This document shows positions 47,145-56,614 of a stretch of 64,000 nt of DNA, piece after piece. The position numbers and the translations under genes were made by a program. Where the stretch lies: contig NZ_SGNY01000001.1 in NCBI RefSeq assembly GCF_007002745.1, positions 682,001-746,000 of the forward strand, given 5' to 3'. The notes under the pieces are model-generated. The model was not told the origin of the DNA. It saw only the letters and a list, made by a program, of their open reading frames with translations, and did not search any database. The DNA is from Martinezella rhizogenes (lineage in GTDB: Bacteria > Pseudomonadota > Alphaproteobacteria > Rhizobiales > Rhizobiaceae). How positions within the stretch are numbered: the first letter of the stretch is position 1; the number at the start of each line of letters is the position of its first letter.

Positions 47145-47918
47145 TCAATTGTTGAACTGTTCGGCAAGAACCCGGTCGGACCACGAACGGTCCGGATCCG
47201 AGAGAATCCTCGCGGTCCTGTCCTGCGATTGTGCGATCCGAACGTGACGAACGGATTTCACCTCCGTATGGTCAGCCACCGCATTCACCGGGCGTTTATC
47301 CCGTTCCAGAACATGAATGTCGACCGTCACCTTATTCGGCAAAAGCGCGCCGCGCCAGCGCCGCGGACGAAACGCGCTGACGGGGGTGAGCGCCAGAAGC
47401 GGTGATTCCAGCGGCAGGATCGGCCCATGGGCGGAAAAGTTGTAGGCAGTGGACCCTGCGGGCGTCGCCACCATCATGCCATCACAGATCAGCTCTTCCA
47501 GCCGCACCTTGCCATCCACCTCGACACGCAGCTTGGCGGCCTGATGGGATTGGCGGAACAGGCTGACCTCGTTCATGGCAAGGGCGGTGAACTCATCGCC
47601 ATCCGAATCCGTCGTTGTCATGCGCAGCGGATGAAAATCATTGCCGGTTGCAACCGCGATACGCTCAAGCAGACCCTCCACCCGATAATCATTCATCAGG
47701 AAGCCGACCGATCCCCGGTTCATGCCGTAGACACGCTTGCCGGAATTCATCGTTTCGTTGAGGATTTGCAGCATGAAGCCGTCGCCGCCGAGCGCGACGA
47801 TGACTTCCGCCTCTTCAAACGGCGTGTTGCCGTAAACGCCCTTCAGCGCCTCCATCGCCGTCTGCGCCTCCTCGGTTGCGGAGGCGACGAAGGACAGTGA
47901 ACAGTTAGAATGCGACAT
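47145..47918 (-). CDS. nadK: NAD kinase
   Basis: A 257-residue ATP-NAD kinase making NADP. The GGDG motif is in VALGGDGFMLQ, followed by GMNRGSVGFLMND, LICDGMMVATPAGSTAYN and the PLALTP-like LLALTPVSAFRPR segment. The length is typical of the short rhizobial form. It is divergent from the PhzF gene across a 308-base gap. Confidence 0.94.
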   Translation of the reverse strand: MSHSNCSLSFVASATEEAQTAMEALKGVYGNTPFEEAEVIVALGGDGFMLQILNETMNSGKRVYGMNRGSVGFLMNDYRVEGLLERIAVATGNDFHPLRMTTTDSDGDEFTALAMNEVSLFRQSHQAAKLRVEVDGKVRLEELICDGMMVATPAGSTAYNFSAHGPILPLESPLLALTPVSAFRPRRWRGALLPNKVTVDIHVLERDKRPVNAVADHTEVKSVRHVRIAQSQDRTARILSDPDRSWSDRVLAEQFNN

Positions 47919-48226
47919 CCGCTTCCCTCGACAACGGCGCAGACCTGAGAAGGCTTGCTAACGGTGCTGTAACCTGTTGAAGCGGCTCGCAATCTTCAAA
48001 CGTCGATCAAAACGGTCGATCACAAGCCACAAGACGCATCCTTGGTACATGAAGACGACGGTTGGCGACAAGGCCTTTCGGGCAGCGAGGCGTTCCCCCA
48101 CCGCGCCATTGCGCCGCACCGTTCCACAGCTTCTTGATTTCCACTCTCCGACAAGGGTTGCGATGCAGGGCGGCCTGATGCAGTTTGCTGCAAAGCAGGC
48201 CGTGAGATGAATGGCAGGAGACGGAT
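47919..48226. other. Divergent intergenic region of nadK and the PhzF gene
   Basis: 308 bases. A near repeat GTCGATCAAAAC / GGTCGATCAC lies at 48002-48022. One open frame of 77 codons has no ribosome site and no recognisable sequence, so I take the region as non-coding. Confidence 0.4.
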
Positions 48227-49144
48227 TTGGTGCTGAACTACAATATCTATGATGTCTTTACCGAAACCAGAATGGCGGGAAACCCTCTGGCGGTCATGTA
48301 TGACGCCGACGACCTCGATCAGGCGACGATGCAGGCAATCGCCAGGGAAATGAACCTTTCCGAGACGGTCTTCGTCAATCGCTCTGGCAACCCGGCACAT
48401 GCGGCTTCGCTGCGTATCTTCACGCCATCAGGTGAATTGCCTTTTGCGGGACACCCGACCGTCGGTGCCGCTGTCGCCATCGCCGAGCGCAATCGCAAGG
48501 ATGGCGATGATGATGTCGATATGGTCTGTGTGCTTGAAGAGAAGGTGGGCCCTGTCCGTTGTGCGGTAAAGATGCGCGCCGGCGCCGTCAGCTTCGCCGA
48601 ATTCGATCTGCCGCGCAAATCATCCCGTGTCGAGCTGCCGCTCGATCATGCGGCACTTGCCGATGCGCTGGGCGTCAGCGAAGGCCATCTGGGTTTTGAA
48701 AATCACGTGCCGTCGATCTGGACGGCCGGTGTGCCGTTTCTGCTCGTGCCCCTCCACAATATCGCCGCCGTGCGTGACATGGATTTCGACGCCAATCTTT
48801 GGCTGCGCACCGCACCGCTCGTCGAAGGGCTGCTGACGGCGGCCTATATCTACTGTCGCGGCGGCGTAAACCACGCGGCGAAGTTTCATGCCCGCATGTT
48901 CTCTCCGGATATGGGCATTTCGGAAGATCCGGCCACCGGTTCAGCGGCTGCTGCCCTTTCCGGCGCCATTCACCATTTCGATGGCCTGACCGACGGACAT
49001 TATCCGCTCCTCATCGAGCAGGGCGTGGAAATGGAACGGCCGTCCCACATCCACCTGCGCATGGACATCAAGGACGGTGAAATCGCCCGCGCCCGCATCG
49101 GCGGCCACGCGGTGCGTGTTGCATCGGGTGTGTTCGAGATTTGA
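48227..49144 (+). CDS. PhzF family isomerase/epimerase-like protein
   Basis: A 305-residue protein with the diaminopimelate-epimerase-like double fold. It begins NYNIYDVFTETRMAGNPLAV; the catalytic Glu is in REMNLSETVFVN, and PFAGHPTVGAAVA and ISEDPATGSAAAALSGA are the family glycine loops. PhzF enzymes isomerise phenazine precursors, but most chromosomal members have unknown substrates. TTG 48227 or GTG 48230 serves as start after a GGAG site. Confidence 0.87.
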   Translation: MVLNYNIYDVFTETRMAGNPLAVMYDADDLDQATMQAIAREMNLSETVFVNRSGNPAHAASLRIFTPSGELPFAGHPTVGAAVAIAERNRKDGDDDVDMVCVLEEKVGPVRCAVKMRAGAVSFAEFDLPRKSSRVELPLDHAALADALGVSEGHLGFENHVPSIWTAGVPFLLVPLHNIAAVRDMDFDANLWLRTAPLVEGLLTAAYIYCRGGVNHAAKFHARMFSPDMGISEDPATGSAAAALSGAIHHFDGLTDGHYPLLIEQGVEMERPSHIHLRMDIKDGEIARARIGGHAVRVASGVFEI

Positions 49145-49204
49145 TGTCAGTGAGCCGGTAAATTCACGTCGTTGAAGAATGACGAAACAGCCAGCAACCC
49201 AAAG

Positions 49205-49233
49205 AAAAACCCCGGTCTCAAGACCGGGGTTTT
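49205..49233. terminator. Bidirectional terminator between the PhzF gene and gpr
   Basis: Perfect arms around AAAACCCCGGTCT and AGACCGGGGTTTT with a minimal loop; T-runs on both strands between two converging genes. Confidence 0.9.
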
Positions 49234-49254
49234 ATTATGTCTGCGTCAGTCAGA

Positions 49255-52200
49255 TCAGTTGAACCGGCCCGCCGCATGGGCAAGCATCGTATAGACCTTG
49301 CCGGTATCGGAGGTGAGGTAGGACTGGGTGACGCTCCGGTCGCGGTCCGTGCGGGCGACGTCGGCGAGCAGCTTTTCGAAATCGGTGATGTAGCGATCCA
49401 CGGCGGTGCGGAATTCGGCTTCCCGCTCATATTTGCGCTTGATCTCGTCAAACGTCGTCTGGCCCTTCAGCGTGTAGAGGCGACGGGTGAAGACGTCGCG
49501 CTCACCGCGCTGGTAACGGCGCCACAGCTCCACCGAGGCATCGTGGTCGATGGCGCGGGCGATATCGACCGAGAGCGAGTTCAGCGATTCGACCATGTGC
49601 CGTGGGTTGCGGGTGTCGGCCGCACGGGTCGGCTGCTGTTCGGCGCTGGCGCGGGGAGCGGAAGCCGCAGAGGTTTCCTGACCGTCACGCGAGGCGCCGC
49701 GCAGCAGATCGCTGATCCAGCCGCTGCCTTCTTCACGACGTCCGGCAGGGTTTGCCGCAGCCGGTTGAGCGGGGGCGGCTGCCTGACGGTTCTCGGTTTG
49801 CCGGTTTTCGACCTGGCGGTTTTCAAGCGGCAGGGAACCGCGCAGTGCGGCTGGCGCGGGGGCAGGCTGCGGCTGCGCCGGGCGCTGCGGTACCGGAGCG
49901 GCTGCTGCCGGCTGCGGGCGTGTTTCGACACGGCGCTCGGCGGCAGGCTGGGTAGCGGCAATGGCGCGGGCGACGGGTTCGGAGACTTCCATCTGGTGGG
50001 TCGAACGGCCAACAAGCTGGGAAATATCCTGCAACGCCTTGATCTGCTCGGAAACGGCGCGACGCATGGCGGCCGCACTTTCCTTGGCTTCTTCTGGCAG
50101 GTCGAATGCGCCACGCTTCAGTTCGGCACGGGTCGCATCCAGCTCGCGGCGGATATCGTGGCTGGAGCGGCGGATCTCGTCGGTCGCACCGGCAAAGCGG
50201 CTGACGGCCTCTTCGACGGCCTGACGCAGCGTCTCCTTGAGGTTGGCGGCGGCGGCATTGGATTTTTCCGAGGCGCTGCCCAAGAGATTGTCGACTTCCG
50301 AGAGCGAGGATTCGACACCGCCGCGCAGGCGGTTGACCAGCTCGTCGGAATATTTCTGCGCGTCGGACAGCGTGCTTTCAATCGAGCGGCTGGCATCCTG
50401 GCCGGCGGAGAGCAGGGCGCCCCGCATGGTCTGTGCCGCCGAGCGGGCGCGTTGTTCGGTCTCATCCAGCGAGCGGCCGATATCGGTAAACGACGCCTGC
50501 AGGTTGTCGCGCAGATTGCCGGCGACGTTCTGCGAACGCTCTTCGGCTTCGTTGAGCGTGGTTTCCACCACGCCGACGACGTTGCGCATGGCGCTTTCGA
50601 TTTCCTCGGAGCGTTTGACGAGGCCGACCGACAGGCTGCGAAGTGCGTCCTGACGCTCCTCCAGCGTGCCGACGAGGCTCGATTGCGCCGCGTTGAGCAG
50701 TTCGGAGGCCTGGCTCAGCACCTTCGAATGTTCCTCGAAGCGGCCGACGATGCCGGCAACCTGTGCCAGCGTCTGGCCGGAAATATTCGACAGGCGGTCG
50801 ATCTTTCCTTCGAGCAGACGGCTGGAGCTGGAGACCATGTCGGCGGCCTGCGAGGCGCTATCGGAGAAACGGGTCGCAGAGGCGTTCAGGGCCTCATCGG
50901 CCGTGCCGAATTCCTGTGCGGCGCGCTCGACGGCGGAGTTGAAGTTGGAAGCCGACTTTTCGACGATTTCGGCCATGCTGTTATGGGTCTGCGACAGCAT
51001 ATCCGTGCTCTGGCGGGTTGCGGCGACCAGCTTGTTGGCGGCATCGCTGCCCGAGCGGGCATATTTGTCGATACCCTCTTCGACGGCATCCGCCATGGCG
51101 GTGTGGGTCTGCGACAGCATGTCGGTGCTCTGGCGGGTGGCGGCGACAAGTTTGCTTGCCGCATCCGTGCCGGCATTGGCGTAATCGCTGATCGCCTGTT
51201 CCACCATGCCGACCATGCCGCTGTTGCTCTGCGACAGAAGTTCTGCGCTCTGCTGGGCAGCGGAAACGATCTTTTCGGCGGCTTCACGGCCAATGGTGGC
51301 GTATTCGTCGACCACCGGCTTGGCTTTTTCCTCGATCAGGCGCGACAGTTCGGCAGAACGGCTGGCCAGCATCGAGTTGAGTTCGCGGGTGCGGTTATCC
51401 AGCGCCGAGCGGATGGATTCGCCGCGCGCGTCGAGGGCCGATTCCACACCCGTCAGCGTCTCTGAAATGACACCGACCTGAGAGCGGACGACGGCTTCAG
51501 CCTCGGCCACCTTGTTGACGATGATGTTGCCGGCTTCCGAGAAGGTCTGGGCAACGGCTGCGGCCTGGCCGGAAAGACGTGTCTGAGCATCCGAAATGCG
51601 GTTGACGATCTCGCCGGAGCGTTCCTCGATGGCCTTGGTGAAGGCCTCGTTCTGCGCCTGAACCTGGTCGGCAAATTCCGAACCGGACTTGGCGAGCAGG
51701 GCAGACGAGCGAACCGCTTCATCGCCGATGCTCTGGGTGGCGGAGACGACCGCGCCGCGCAGGCTGACTGCGAGATCGCTCGCCTTGCCTTCGATGGTAC
51801 GGTTGACGTTTTCGAGGCCGATCGTCAGCGCCCGGTCCATGGTGCCGAGGCGTTCGTCGATACGGGCCGTGCCGGTATCGAATGTTTCGGCCAGACGGGT
51901 GGTGCGGCTTTCGAACGTGTCGGTAACACGTGTCGTCTGCTCGTCCAGAATGCCGGTGATGCGCTCGGCAGCTTCGTCGCTGGTGCGGGCAAAGACCGCA
52001 GTCTTGTCTTCCAGCGCCTCTGCGAAGCGGCGTCCGGCATCTTCGATCGATGTGTTCACATTGGCCAGATCACCGCCAACGCGGGCCTGCAACGTGTCGA
52101 GCGACGTTTCGATACGCGCACCTGTCTCGTCGAGACGGGTGGTGACGTTGCCGATCGAGGTTTCGATGCGGGAGGAGAGGGCGTCTGTCGCGCCGCCGAT

Positions 52201-55200
52201 TTCGCGGGCGGCTTCGCCGATCTTGACGGCGATGTCGCCGGCGCTGTTGCGAAGACGTTCTTCGAGCGTCGCAGCGCTTCCGTCGATTGCCTTCTGCAGC
52301 GTGTCCTGCTGGGTTTCGAGCGACAGTTCGAGCATGCTGGCGCTGGAAGCGACAGTGGTGCCGATCATCATCGCCTGCTCGGAGAGCATGTCACCCATCT
52401 GGGTGGTGGCCGAGCTCAGCGTTGCAGCCATATCCGCGTGGCGCTGGTCGAGCGCGGTGCGGATATCCTCATGCGATTGCGACAGATTGCTTTCGAGGCG
52501 GGAGACCCCTTCTTCCACCGTCTGTGCAAAACGGCTGCTGCCATCTTCCACAACGGTTTCGATGCGGTTGGCCGCGCCAGAAACGCTCTGCTCGATCAGG
52601 CCGCTATTGCGCTCCAGCGAACCGGCAATGCGTTCCGCCTGTGAGCCGAGCATGGTTTCCAGCCGCTCGTGGCCGCTGGCAAGGGCGTTTTCAAGTGTAA
52701 ACGCCGTGGCTTCGAGGCGCTGGCCGACACCGGCCGCCGCAAGCGAAAGCGACGATGTTCTCGCATCCATTGCCTCGGCAATCCGCTCCTCGACACCCGA
52801 AATCGTCATGTCGAGCGCCATGGTCCGGCTGTCGAGTGCATCGGCGATGCGTTCTTCCGCGCCGGAAACGATGCCGGAAAGGGCAGCCGTCCGGCTGTCC
52901 AGCGCGCCGGCAATACGGTCCTCCACGCCGGAAACGGCGCCGTGCAGGGCGGCGGTGCGGCTATCGAGAATATCGGCAATCTTTTCCTCGACGCCGGAGA
53001 AGCTCATGTCGAGCGCCATGGTCCGGCTGTCGAGTACGTCTGTGATCCGCTCTTCCGCACCGGAAACGACGTTTTTCAACGAATCCGTGCGGCTGTCGAG
53101 TGCGCCGGCAATACGGGTCTCGGCGCTTGCCACCAGCTCGCCAAGAGCTGCGGTGCGCGTATCGAGCGCATCGGCGATTTTCTCTTCTGCCCCGGAAAAT
53201 GCCATGTCGAGCGCCATGGTGCGGCTGTCGAGCGTATCGGCGATGCGTTCTTCGGCACCCGAAACCACGGCGTTGAGCGCGGCGGTACGACCGTCAAGCG
53301 TTTCAGCGATACGGGTCTCGGCGCCGGCAACAACGTCGCCGAAGGTGGTCGTGCGGCTGTCGAGCGCGCCGGCGATCTTCTCTTCGGCACTGGCGACAAT
53401 GCCGGTAAGGGCGGATGTGCGGCTGTCGAGTGTTTCGGAAAGCCTTTCCTCGACATTGGCGAAGGTCATGTCGAGCGACAGGGTACGGCTGTCCATCGTG
53501 TCGGCGATGCGTTCCTCGACACCGGAAATCGTGCTGGAAAGAGCAGCCGTGCGACCGTCAAGCGTTTCGGCGATACGGCTCTCCGCGCCGGAGACAACGT
53601 CGTGCAGGGCAGCCGTGCGGCTTTCCAGCGTGTCGGAAATACGGTCCTCGATACCGGAGACGGCACCGGTGATGGCGGCAGCGCGGGTTTCGAGCGTCTC
53701 CGACAGACGGCGTTCGACATCGGCGACAACGCTGTTGATTGCTGCTGCACGTTCGTCAAGCATCGCGGCGAGACGTTCGGCCGTGCCGGAGACAGAGCCG
53801 GTAATGGCCAGCGAACGGCTGGCAAGCGCTTCGTCAAAACGATCCTGGCTGGCCGAAAGTGCGCCGAACAGGGCATTGCTGCGTTCCGCCAGCACGTTGT
53901 CGATCTTCTCGTGCGAATTGGCGAAGGCATTGGTGATTTCGGCAGTGCGCTGGCCAATCGCGTCGCTGAACTCGCGGGTGCGGGTTTCCAGCGCGCTTTC
54001 AAGCATTTCCTGGCCGGTGCCCAGCGCGGTTGCAAGCGCCAGAGACTGATCGGTCATGGTGTTGCCAATGCGCTCAAGACCGCTGTTCAGCATGGTGTCG
54101 AGGGCTTCGGAGCCGCCGGCAACGGTTTCGTTGATGCGGGCGAGGCTTTCCATCAGCTTGCTGTCGAGGCTGCCGGCGCGCTGGTCGAAGGCGCTGGCAA
54201 ATTCCGCCACATGCTCGTCGAAGGCCGAGTTGACCTGGCCAACCGTCGCCTGCAGTCGCTCTTCATAGAGGCCGGAACGCAGATCGAGATCCATGATCGC
54301 ATCATCAGCCGTGCTCTGCAGGCTCTGGCGGAAGGAGAGACCCTTTTCCTCAAGCGTCGTCGAAAGCTTGTCGAGCACGGTATCCAGCGAACCGCCGATG
54401 ATCTGCTGGCCGCGATCAATATTGCGGTTGAGTTCCAGCGTGCGCGTGGACAGCGTTTCGTTGAGCTGGCGGGTGCGCTCCTCAAGCGCGCTGTTGAGGC
54501 TTTCGGCACCGCTATCCAGCGTCGAAGCATGGATTGCGAACCGCTCAAGCAGCACTTCGCCGCGCTCATCCAGCGTCGAGGCAAGATTGTGCAGGCGCAT
54601 GTCGAATTCGTTCGACAGGGTCGAACCTGAGGAATTCAATGCCTGAAGCAGGTTTTCGGTCTTGGCGGCGATCAGGCTGCCCATGGCTTCGGTGGAAGCG
54701 CGCGATTTTTCAAGCAGGGCGGCGGAGCGCGTATCGATCATCGAGGCGAAGGCTTCGCCTGTCGTGGCAAGCCGCATCGAAAGCTCTTCGCCAACGATGG
54801 AAAGCTCTTCCTTGATCTGTTCCTGTGCGCCAACGATGGACGAGCGGATGCGCTCGGCATGGTTGACGATGGCGTCGCGCTCGGCGGTCAGTTCCTGCAC
54901 AAGGCTGCGGACGCGCAGTTCATTGTCGGCATAGCTGCGCTCAAGCGCGTTGACTTCGGAATGGACCAGCGTTTCCAGTTCCGTCGCACGTGCAATGGTG
55001 CGCTCGATACCGTCATTCATGGCCGAAACTTCGCGGCGAACCGCCTGGCCCACGGACATGATACGATCGGAGGCAACCGTTTCGGGCTCGGCAAGGCGAA
55101 GAGCGACTTCGGCCATCGAGCGGGCGGCGTTACGCAGATCGCGGGCACGCGCCATCATGATCGCGAAGGCGAAGAACAGCATGACGGGAACGAGGATGCC

Positions 55201-55635
55201 GACGACGATCGCCATCAGGCCGGGAATTGCGGTGAGGTCGGCCAGCGAGGCAATGTTCCAGAGCGCATTGCCGTAAAGCAGGTGTGCCACACCAAGGCCA
55301 CCCAGCGCCCAGATTACCGACATGATCGTCGCATTTCTGAGTGCGCCGCCGATCGAGCCGCCTTCGAGCGATTTCAGGATCATCGCCGGGCTGCGCTTGG
55401 AGCCGTCATTGGCCGCTTCCAGATTGGGGGATTTGGGTGCCTGTTCGGCAGGCGCGCGCGCAGCCTCGGGAGCAGGGGTCTGTCTGCTTGCTTCCTTCAA
55501 TCTGGCCTCCGGCTGCTTTGGCGCTGCGGTCTTCCGCGATTCCGGCTTTTCTTCGAAAGCACCGAGCTGCAGGGCGTCTTCCAACGCCTGAAATGCAGTC
55601 TCGTCGACAGAGTCGCTGATCTTGTTATTCGCCAT
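49255..55635 (-). CDS. gpr: Growth Pole Ring-type giant membrane-anchored repeat protein
   Basis: A 2126-residue protein from MANNKISDSVDETAFQALED. A disordered Pro/Ala-rich start (residues 30-80) is followed by two membrane helices (about 102-120 and 137-161). A very long helical, apolipoprotein-like region then runs from about 165 to 1870. Within it, residues 561-978 are 19 consecutive 22-residue units (type DSRTAALxxxVSGAEERIAD), and residues 1485-1564 are a tandem 40-residue pair. A Pro/Gln-rich linker with an ENRQ mini-repeat (about 1880-1960) leads to a conserved C-terminal domain (about 2008-2126). This matches the Growth Pole Ring protein of Agrobacterium, which forms a ring at the growing pole and is needed for normal polar growth. 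Start 55635 is chosen over an upstream in-frame start that adds 43 non-conserved residues. Confidence 0.9.
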   Translation of the reverse strand: MANNKISDSVDETAFQALEDALQLGAFEEKPESRKTAAPKQPEARLKEASRQTPAPEAARAPAEQAPKSPNLEAANDGSKRSPAMILKSLEGGSIGGALRNATIMSVIWALGGLGVAHLLYGNALWNIASLADLTAIPGLMAIVVGILVPVMLFFAFAIMMARARDLRNAARSMAEVALRLAEPETVASDRIMSVGQAVRREVSAMNDGIERTIARATELETLVHSEVNALERSYADNELRVRSLVQELTAERDAIVNHAERIRSSIVGAQEQIKEELSIVGEELSMRLATTGEAFASMIDTRSAALLEKSRASTEAMGSLIAAKTENLLQALNSSGSTLSNEFDMRLHNLASTLDERGEVLLERFAIHASTLDSGAESLNSALEERTRQLNETLSTRTLELNRNIDRGQQIIGGSLDTVLDKLSTTLEEKGLSFRQSLQSTADDAIMDLDLRSGLYEERLQATVGQVNSAFDEHVAEFASAFDQRAGSLDSKLMESLARINETVAGGSEALDTMLNSGLERIGNTMTDQSLALATALGTGQEMLESALETRTREFSDAIGQRTAEITNAFANSHEKIDNVLAERSNALFGALSASQDRFDEALASRSLAITGSVSGTAERLAAMLDERAAAINSVVADVERRLSETLETRAAAITGAVSGIEDRISDTLESRTAALHDVVSGAESRIAETLDGRTAALSSTISGVEERIADTMDSRTLSLDMTFANVEERLSETLDSRTSALTGIVASAEEKIAGALDSRTTTFGDVVAGAETRIAETLDGRTAALNAVVSGAEERIADTLDSRTMALDMAFSGAEEKIADALDTRTAALGELVASAETRIAGALDSRTDSLKNVVSGAEERITDVLDSRTMALDMSFSGVEEKIADILDSRTAALHGAVSGVEDRIAGALDSRTAALSGIVSGAEERIADALDSRTMALDMTISGVEERIAEAMDARTSSLSLAAAGVGQRLEATAFTLENALASGHERLETMLGSQAERIAGSLERNSGLIEQSVSGAANRIETVVEDGSSRFAQTVEEGVSRLESNLSQSHEDIRTALDQRHADMAATLSSATTQMGDMLSEQAMMIGTTVASSASMLELSLETQQDTLQKAIDGSAATLEERLRNSAGDIAVKIGEAAREIGGATDALSSRIETSIGNVTTRLDETGARIETSLDTLQARVGGDLANVNTSIEDAGRRFAEALEDKTAVFARTSDEAAERITGILDEQTTRVTDTFESRTTRLAETFDTGTARIDERLGTMDRALTIGLENVNRTIEGKASDLAVSLRGAVVSATQSIGDEAVRSSALLAKSGSEFADQVQAQNEAFTKAIEERSGEIVNRISDAQTRLSGQAAAVAQTFSEAGNIIVNKVAEAEAVVRSQVGVISETLTGVESALDARGESIRSALDNRTRELNSMLASRSAELSRLIEEKAKPVVDEYATIGREAAEKIVSAAQQSAELLSQSNSGMVGMVEQAISDYANAGTDAASKLVAATRQSTDMLSQTHTAMADAVEEGIDKYARSGSDAANKLVAATRQSTDMLSQTHNSMAEIVEKSASNFNSAVERAAQEFGTADEALNASATRFSDSASQAADMVSSSSRLLEGKIDRLSNISGQTLAQVAGIVGRFEEHSKVLSQASELLNAAQSSLVGTLEERQDALRSLSVGLVKRSEEIESAMRNVVGVVETTLNEAEERSQNVAGNLRDNLQASFTDIGRSLDETEQRARSAAQTMRGALLSAGQDASRSIESTLSDAQKYSDELVNRLRGGVESSLSEVDNLLGSASEKSNAAAANLKETLRQAVEEAVSRFAGATDEIRRSSHDIRRELDATRAELKRGAFDLPEEAKESAAAMRRAVSEQIKALQDISQLVGRSTHQMEVSEPVARAIAATQPAAERRVETRPQPAAAAPVPQRPAQPQPAPAPAALRGSLPLENRQVENRQTENRQAAAPAQPAAANPAGRREEGSGWISDLLRGASRDGQETSAASAPRASAEQQPTRAADTRNPRHMVESLNSLSVDIARAIDHDASVELWRRYQRGERDVFTRRLYTLKGQTTFDEIKRKYEREAEFRTAVDRYITDFEKLLADVARTDRDRSVTQSYLTSDTGKVYTMLAHAAGRFN
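50944..51183 (-). repeat. Tandem 40-residue repeat inside gpr
   Basis: Two 120-base copies (51064-51183 and 50944-51063) encode YANAGTDAASKLVAATRQST... and YARSGSDAANKLVAATRQST..., each ending in a Met-rich helix. The second copy is closely similar at the DNA level. Confidence 0.85.
52702..53955 (-). repeat. 19 tandem 22-residue repeats inside gpr
   Basis: Exact 66-base phase over 1254 bases: units start at 53955, 53889, 53823 and so on to 52767, with no insertion or deletion. The typical unit is DSRT-(A/M)AL-x3-(V/F)SG(A/V)E(E/T)(R/K)IA-x2-L. The 22-residue period is that of amphipathic apolipoprotein helices. A DSRTMALDM variant recurs every third unit (starts 53229, 53031, 52833), a 198-base super-repeat. 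Confidence 0.9.
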
Positions 55636-56115
55636 GCGGTTACGCCTCGTTACACATACGCCCGGCTTCATGCCGTTGGACCACTTGCAACCTGCAAGCG
55701 GACTGCCGCCATCATGCCGGCGGAACATTATCCCGTTAAAGGGAACAATTCCGCCATTTACCAAATCCCGAATTGCTGGTGGTCCAGCTTTCGGGCGAAA
55801 TTACATCACTGTGCCGTAATAACAAAGCTTGCACTTAAGCCTCGTCTTAACGGCAGTACCGTAGTGACACATTTAGGTGTTCGAAACAATTAATGCGGAT
55901 TTACGGCAGCAGCGAAGTGTCGGCTTTTTAACAGTTTTTAAACCTGAGTTTCGCTCTGAACGCCTTGTTTCGCATAAGTTTAACATAAATTAACCATAGC
56001 AGAAGATTTTCGCCCGCGTCACGCCGTAATTTAAGCCGATAGCACCGGTTTGGATGCGTAAATACGACACAGATGTGACACGAAACAGGAAACGGCGAGA
56101 CAAGGAATTCCAGCC
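55636..56115. promoter_or_regulatory. Divergent promoter region of gpr and the Hpt gene
   Basis: 480 bases, AT-rich in the 55780-56000 part. TTAA motifs are dense: TTAA-N6-TTAA pairs at about 55928-55941 and 55980-55993, the latter running into TTAACCAT (55990-55997). These resemble CtrA half sites but with spacing six instead of seven. No gene seen in it. Confidence 0.45.
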
Positions 56116-56484
56116 ATGGCAGCGGTCAGTATTGCTTTCGAAGCTCCGGATAATTGCGGCGGTGCGCCGGCCGTTACGAAAAAGCCGATCGATTTCGATC
56201 ATCTTGCCCGTCAGACGATGGGTGACAAGGATCTGGAAATCGAAGTCCTGCAACTGTTCAGCCGCAACGCCCGCGCCGCATTGCATGAAATTGCCGATGC
56301 TGACGACAAGGCCGTGCGGGCAACCGCCCACCGCCTGAAGGGCGCTGCGCAGGCCGTCGGCGCCCCGGCGGTTTCCGCCGCCGCAGCTGCGGTGGAGGAC
56401 CAGGGCAAGGACAGCGCCGCGATTGCAAAACTCGCGGCAACCATCGTCGAGGCGGAAAACTTCATCCTCAAGCTCTGCCGCTGA
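56116..56484 (+). CDS. Histidine phosphotransfer (Hpt) domain protein
   Basis: A 122-residue single-domain Hpt protein. The phosphorylated His is in TAHRLKGAAQAVGAPAVS near residue 75, in the family HxxKG pattern, and the rest is a helical bundle. Hpt proteins pass phosphate between response regulators in phosphorelays. The gene is divergent from gpr over a 480-base intergenic region; no kinase or regulator is adjacent. AAGGA lies before the ATG. The partner is unknown. Confidence 0.85.
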   Translation: MAAVSIAFEAPDNCGGAPAVTKKPIDFDHLARQTMGDKDLEIEVLQLFSRNARAALHEIADADDKAVRATAHRLKGAAQAVGAPAVSAAAAAVEDQGKDSAAIAKLAATIVEAENFILKLCR

Positions 56485-56614
56485 GGCGGAGTTCATCAAA
56501 TTTGTCATTTTACAAGGCCGGTTCCGCCTGTGCACCCTTGAAGCGGGTTGCCAAGGCGAACCGGCCTTTCTATGTGTTTAGAACAGTTCTTAGATCACCA
56601 TTTTGGATTCCGGC

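Noticed and set aside
47977-48210. 77-codon plus-strand frame between nadK and the PhzF gene
   Set aside because: No ribosome site and unusual basic composition; treated as intergenic.
52702-53955. Regular 66-base periodicity looking like a CRISPR or satellite array
   Set aside because: The period is a multiple of three in one open frame and encodes conserved 22-residue units; there are no unique spacers.
49237-54630. Three long plus-strand frames (742, 786 and 653 codons) opposite gpr
   Set aside because: The repetitive, GC-biased gpr gene gives long repetitive mirror frames. No ribosome sites or motifs support them.
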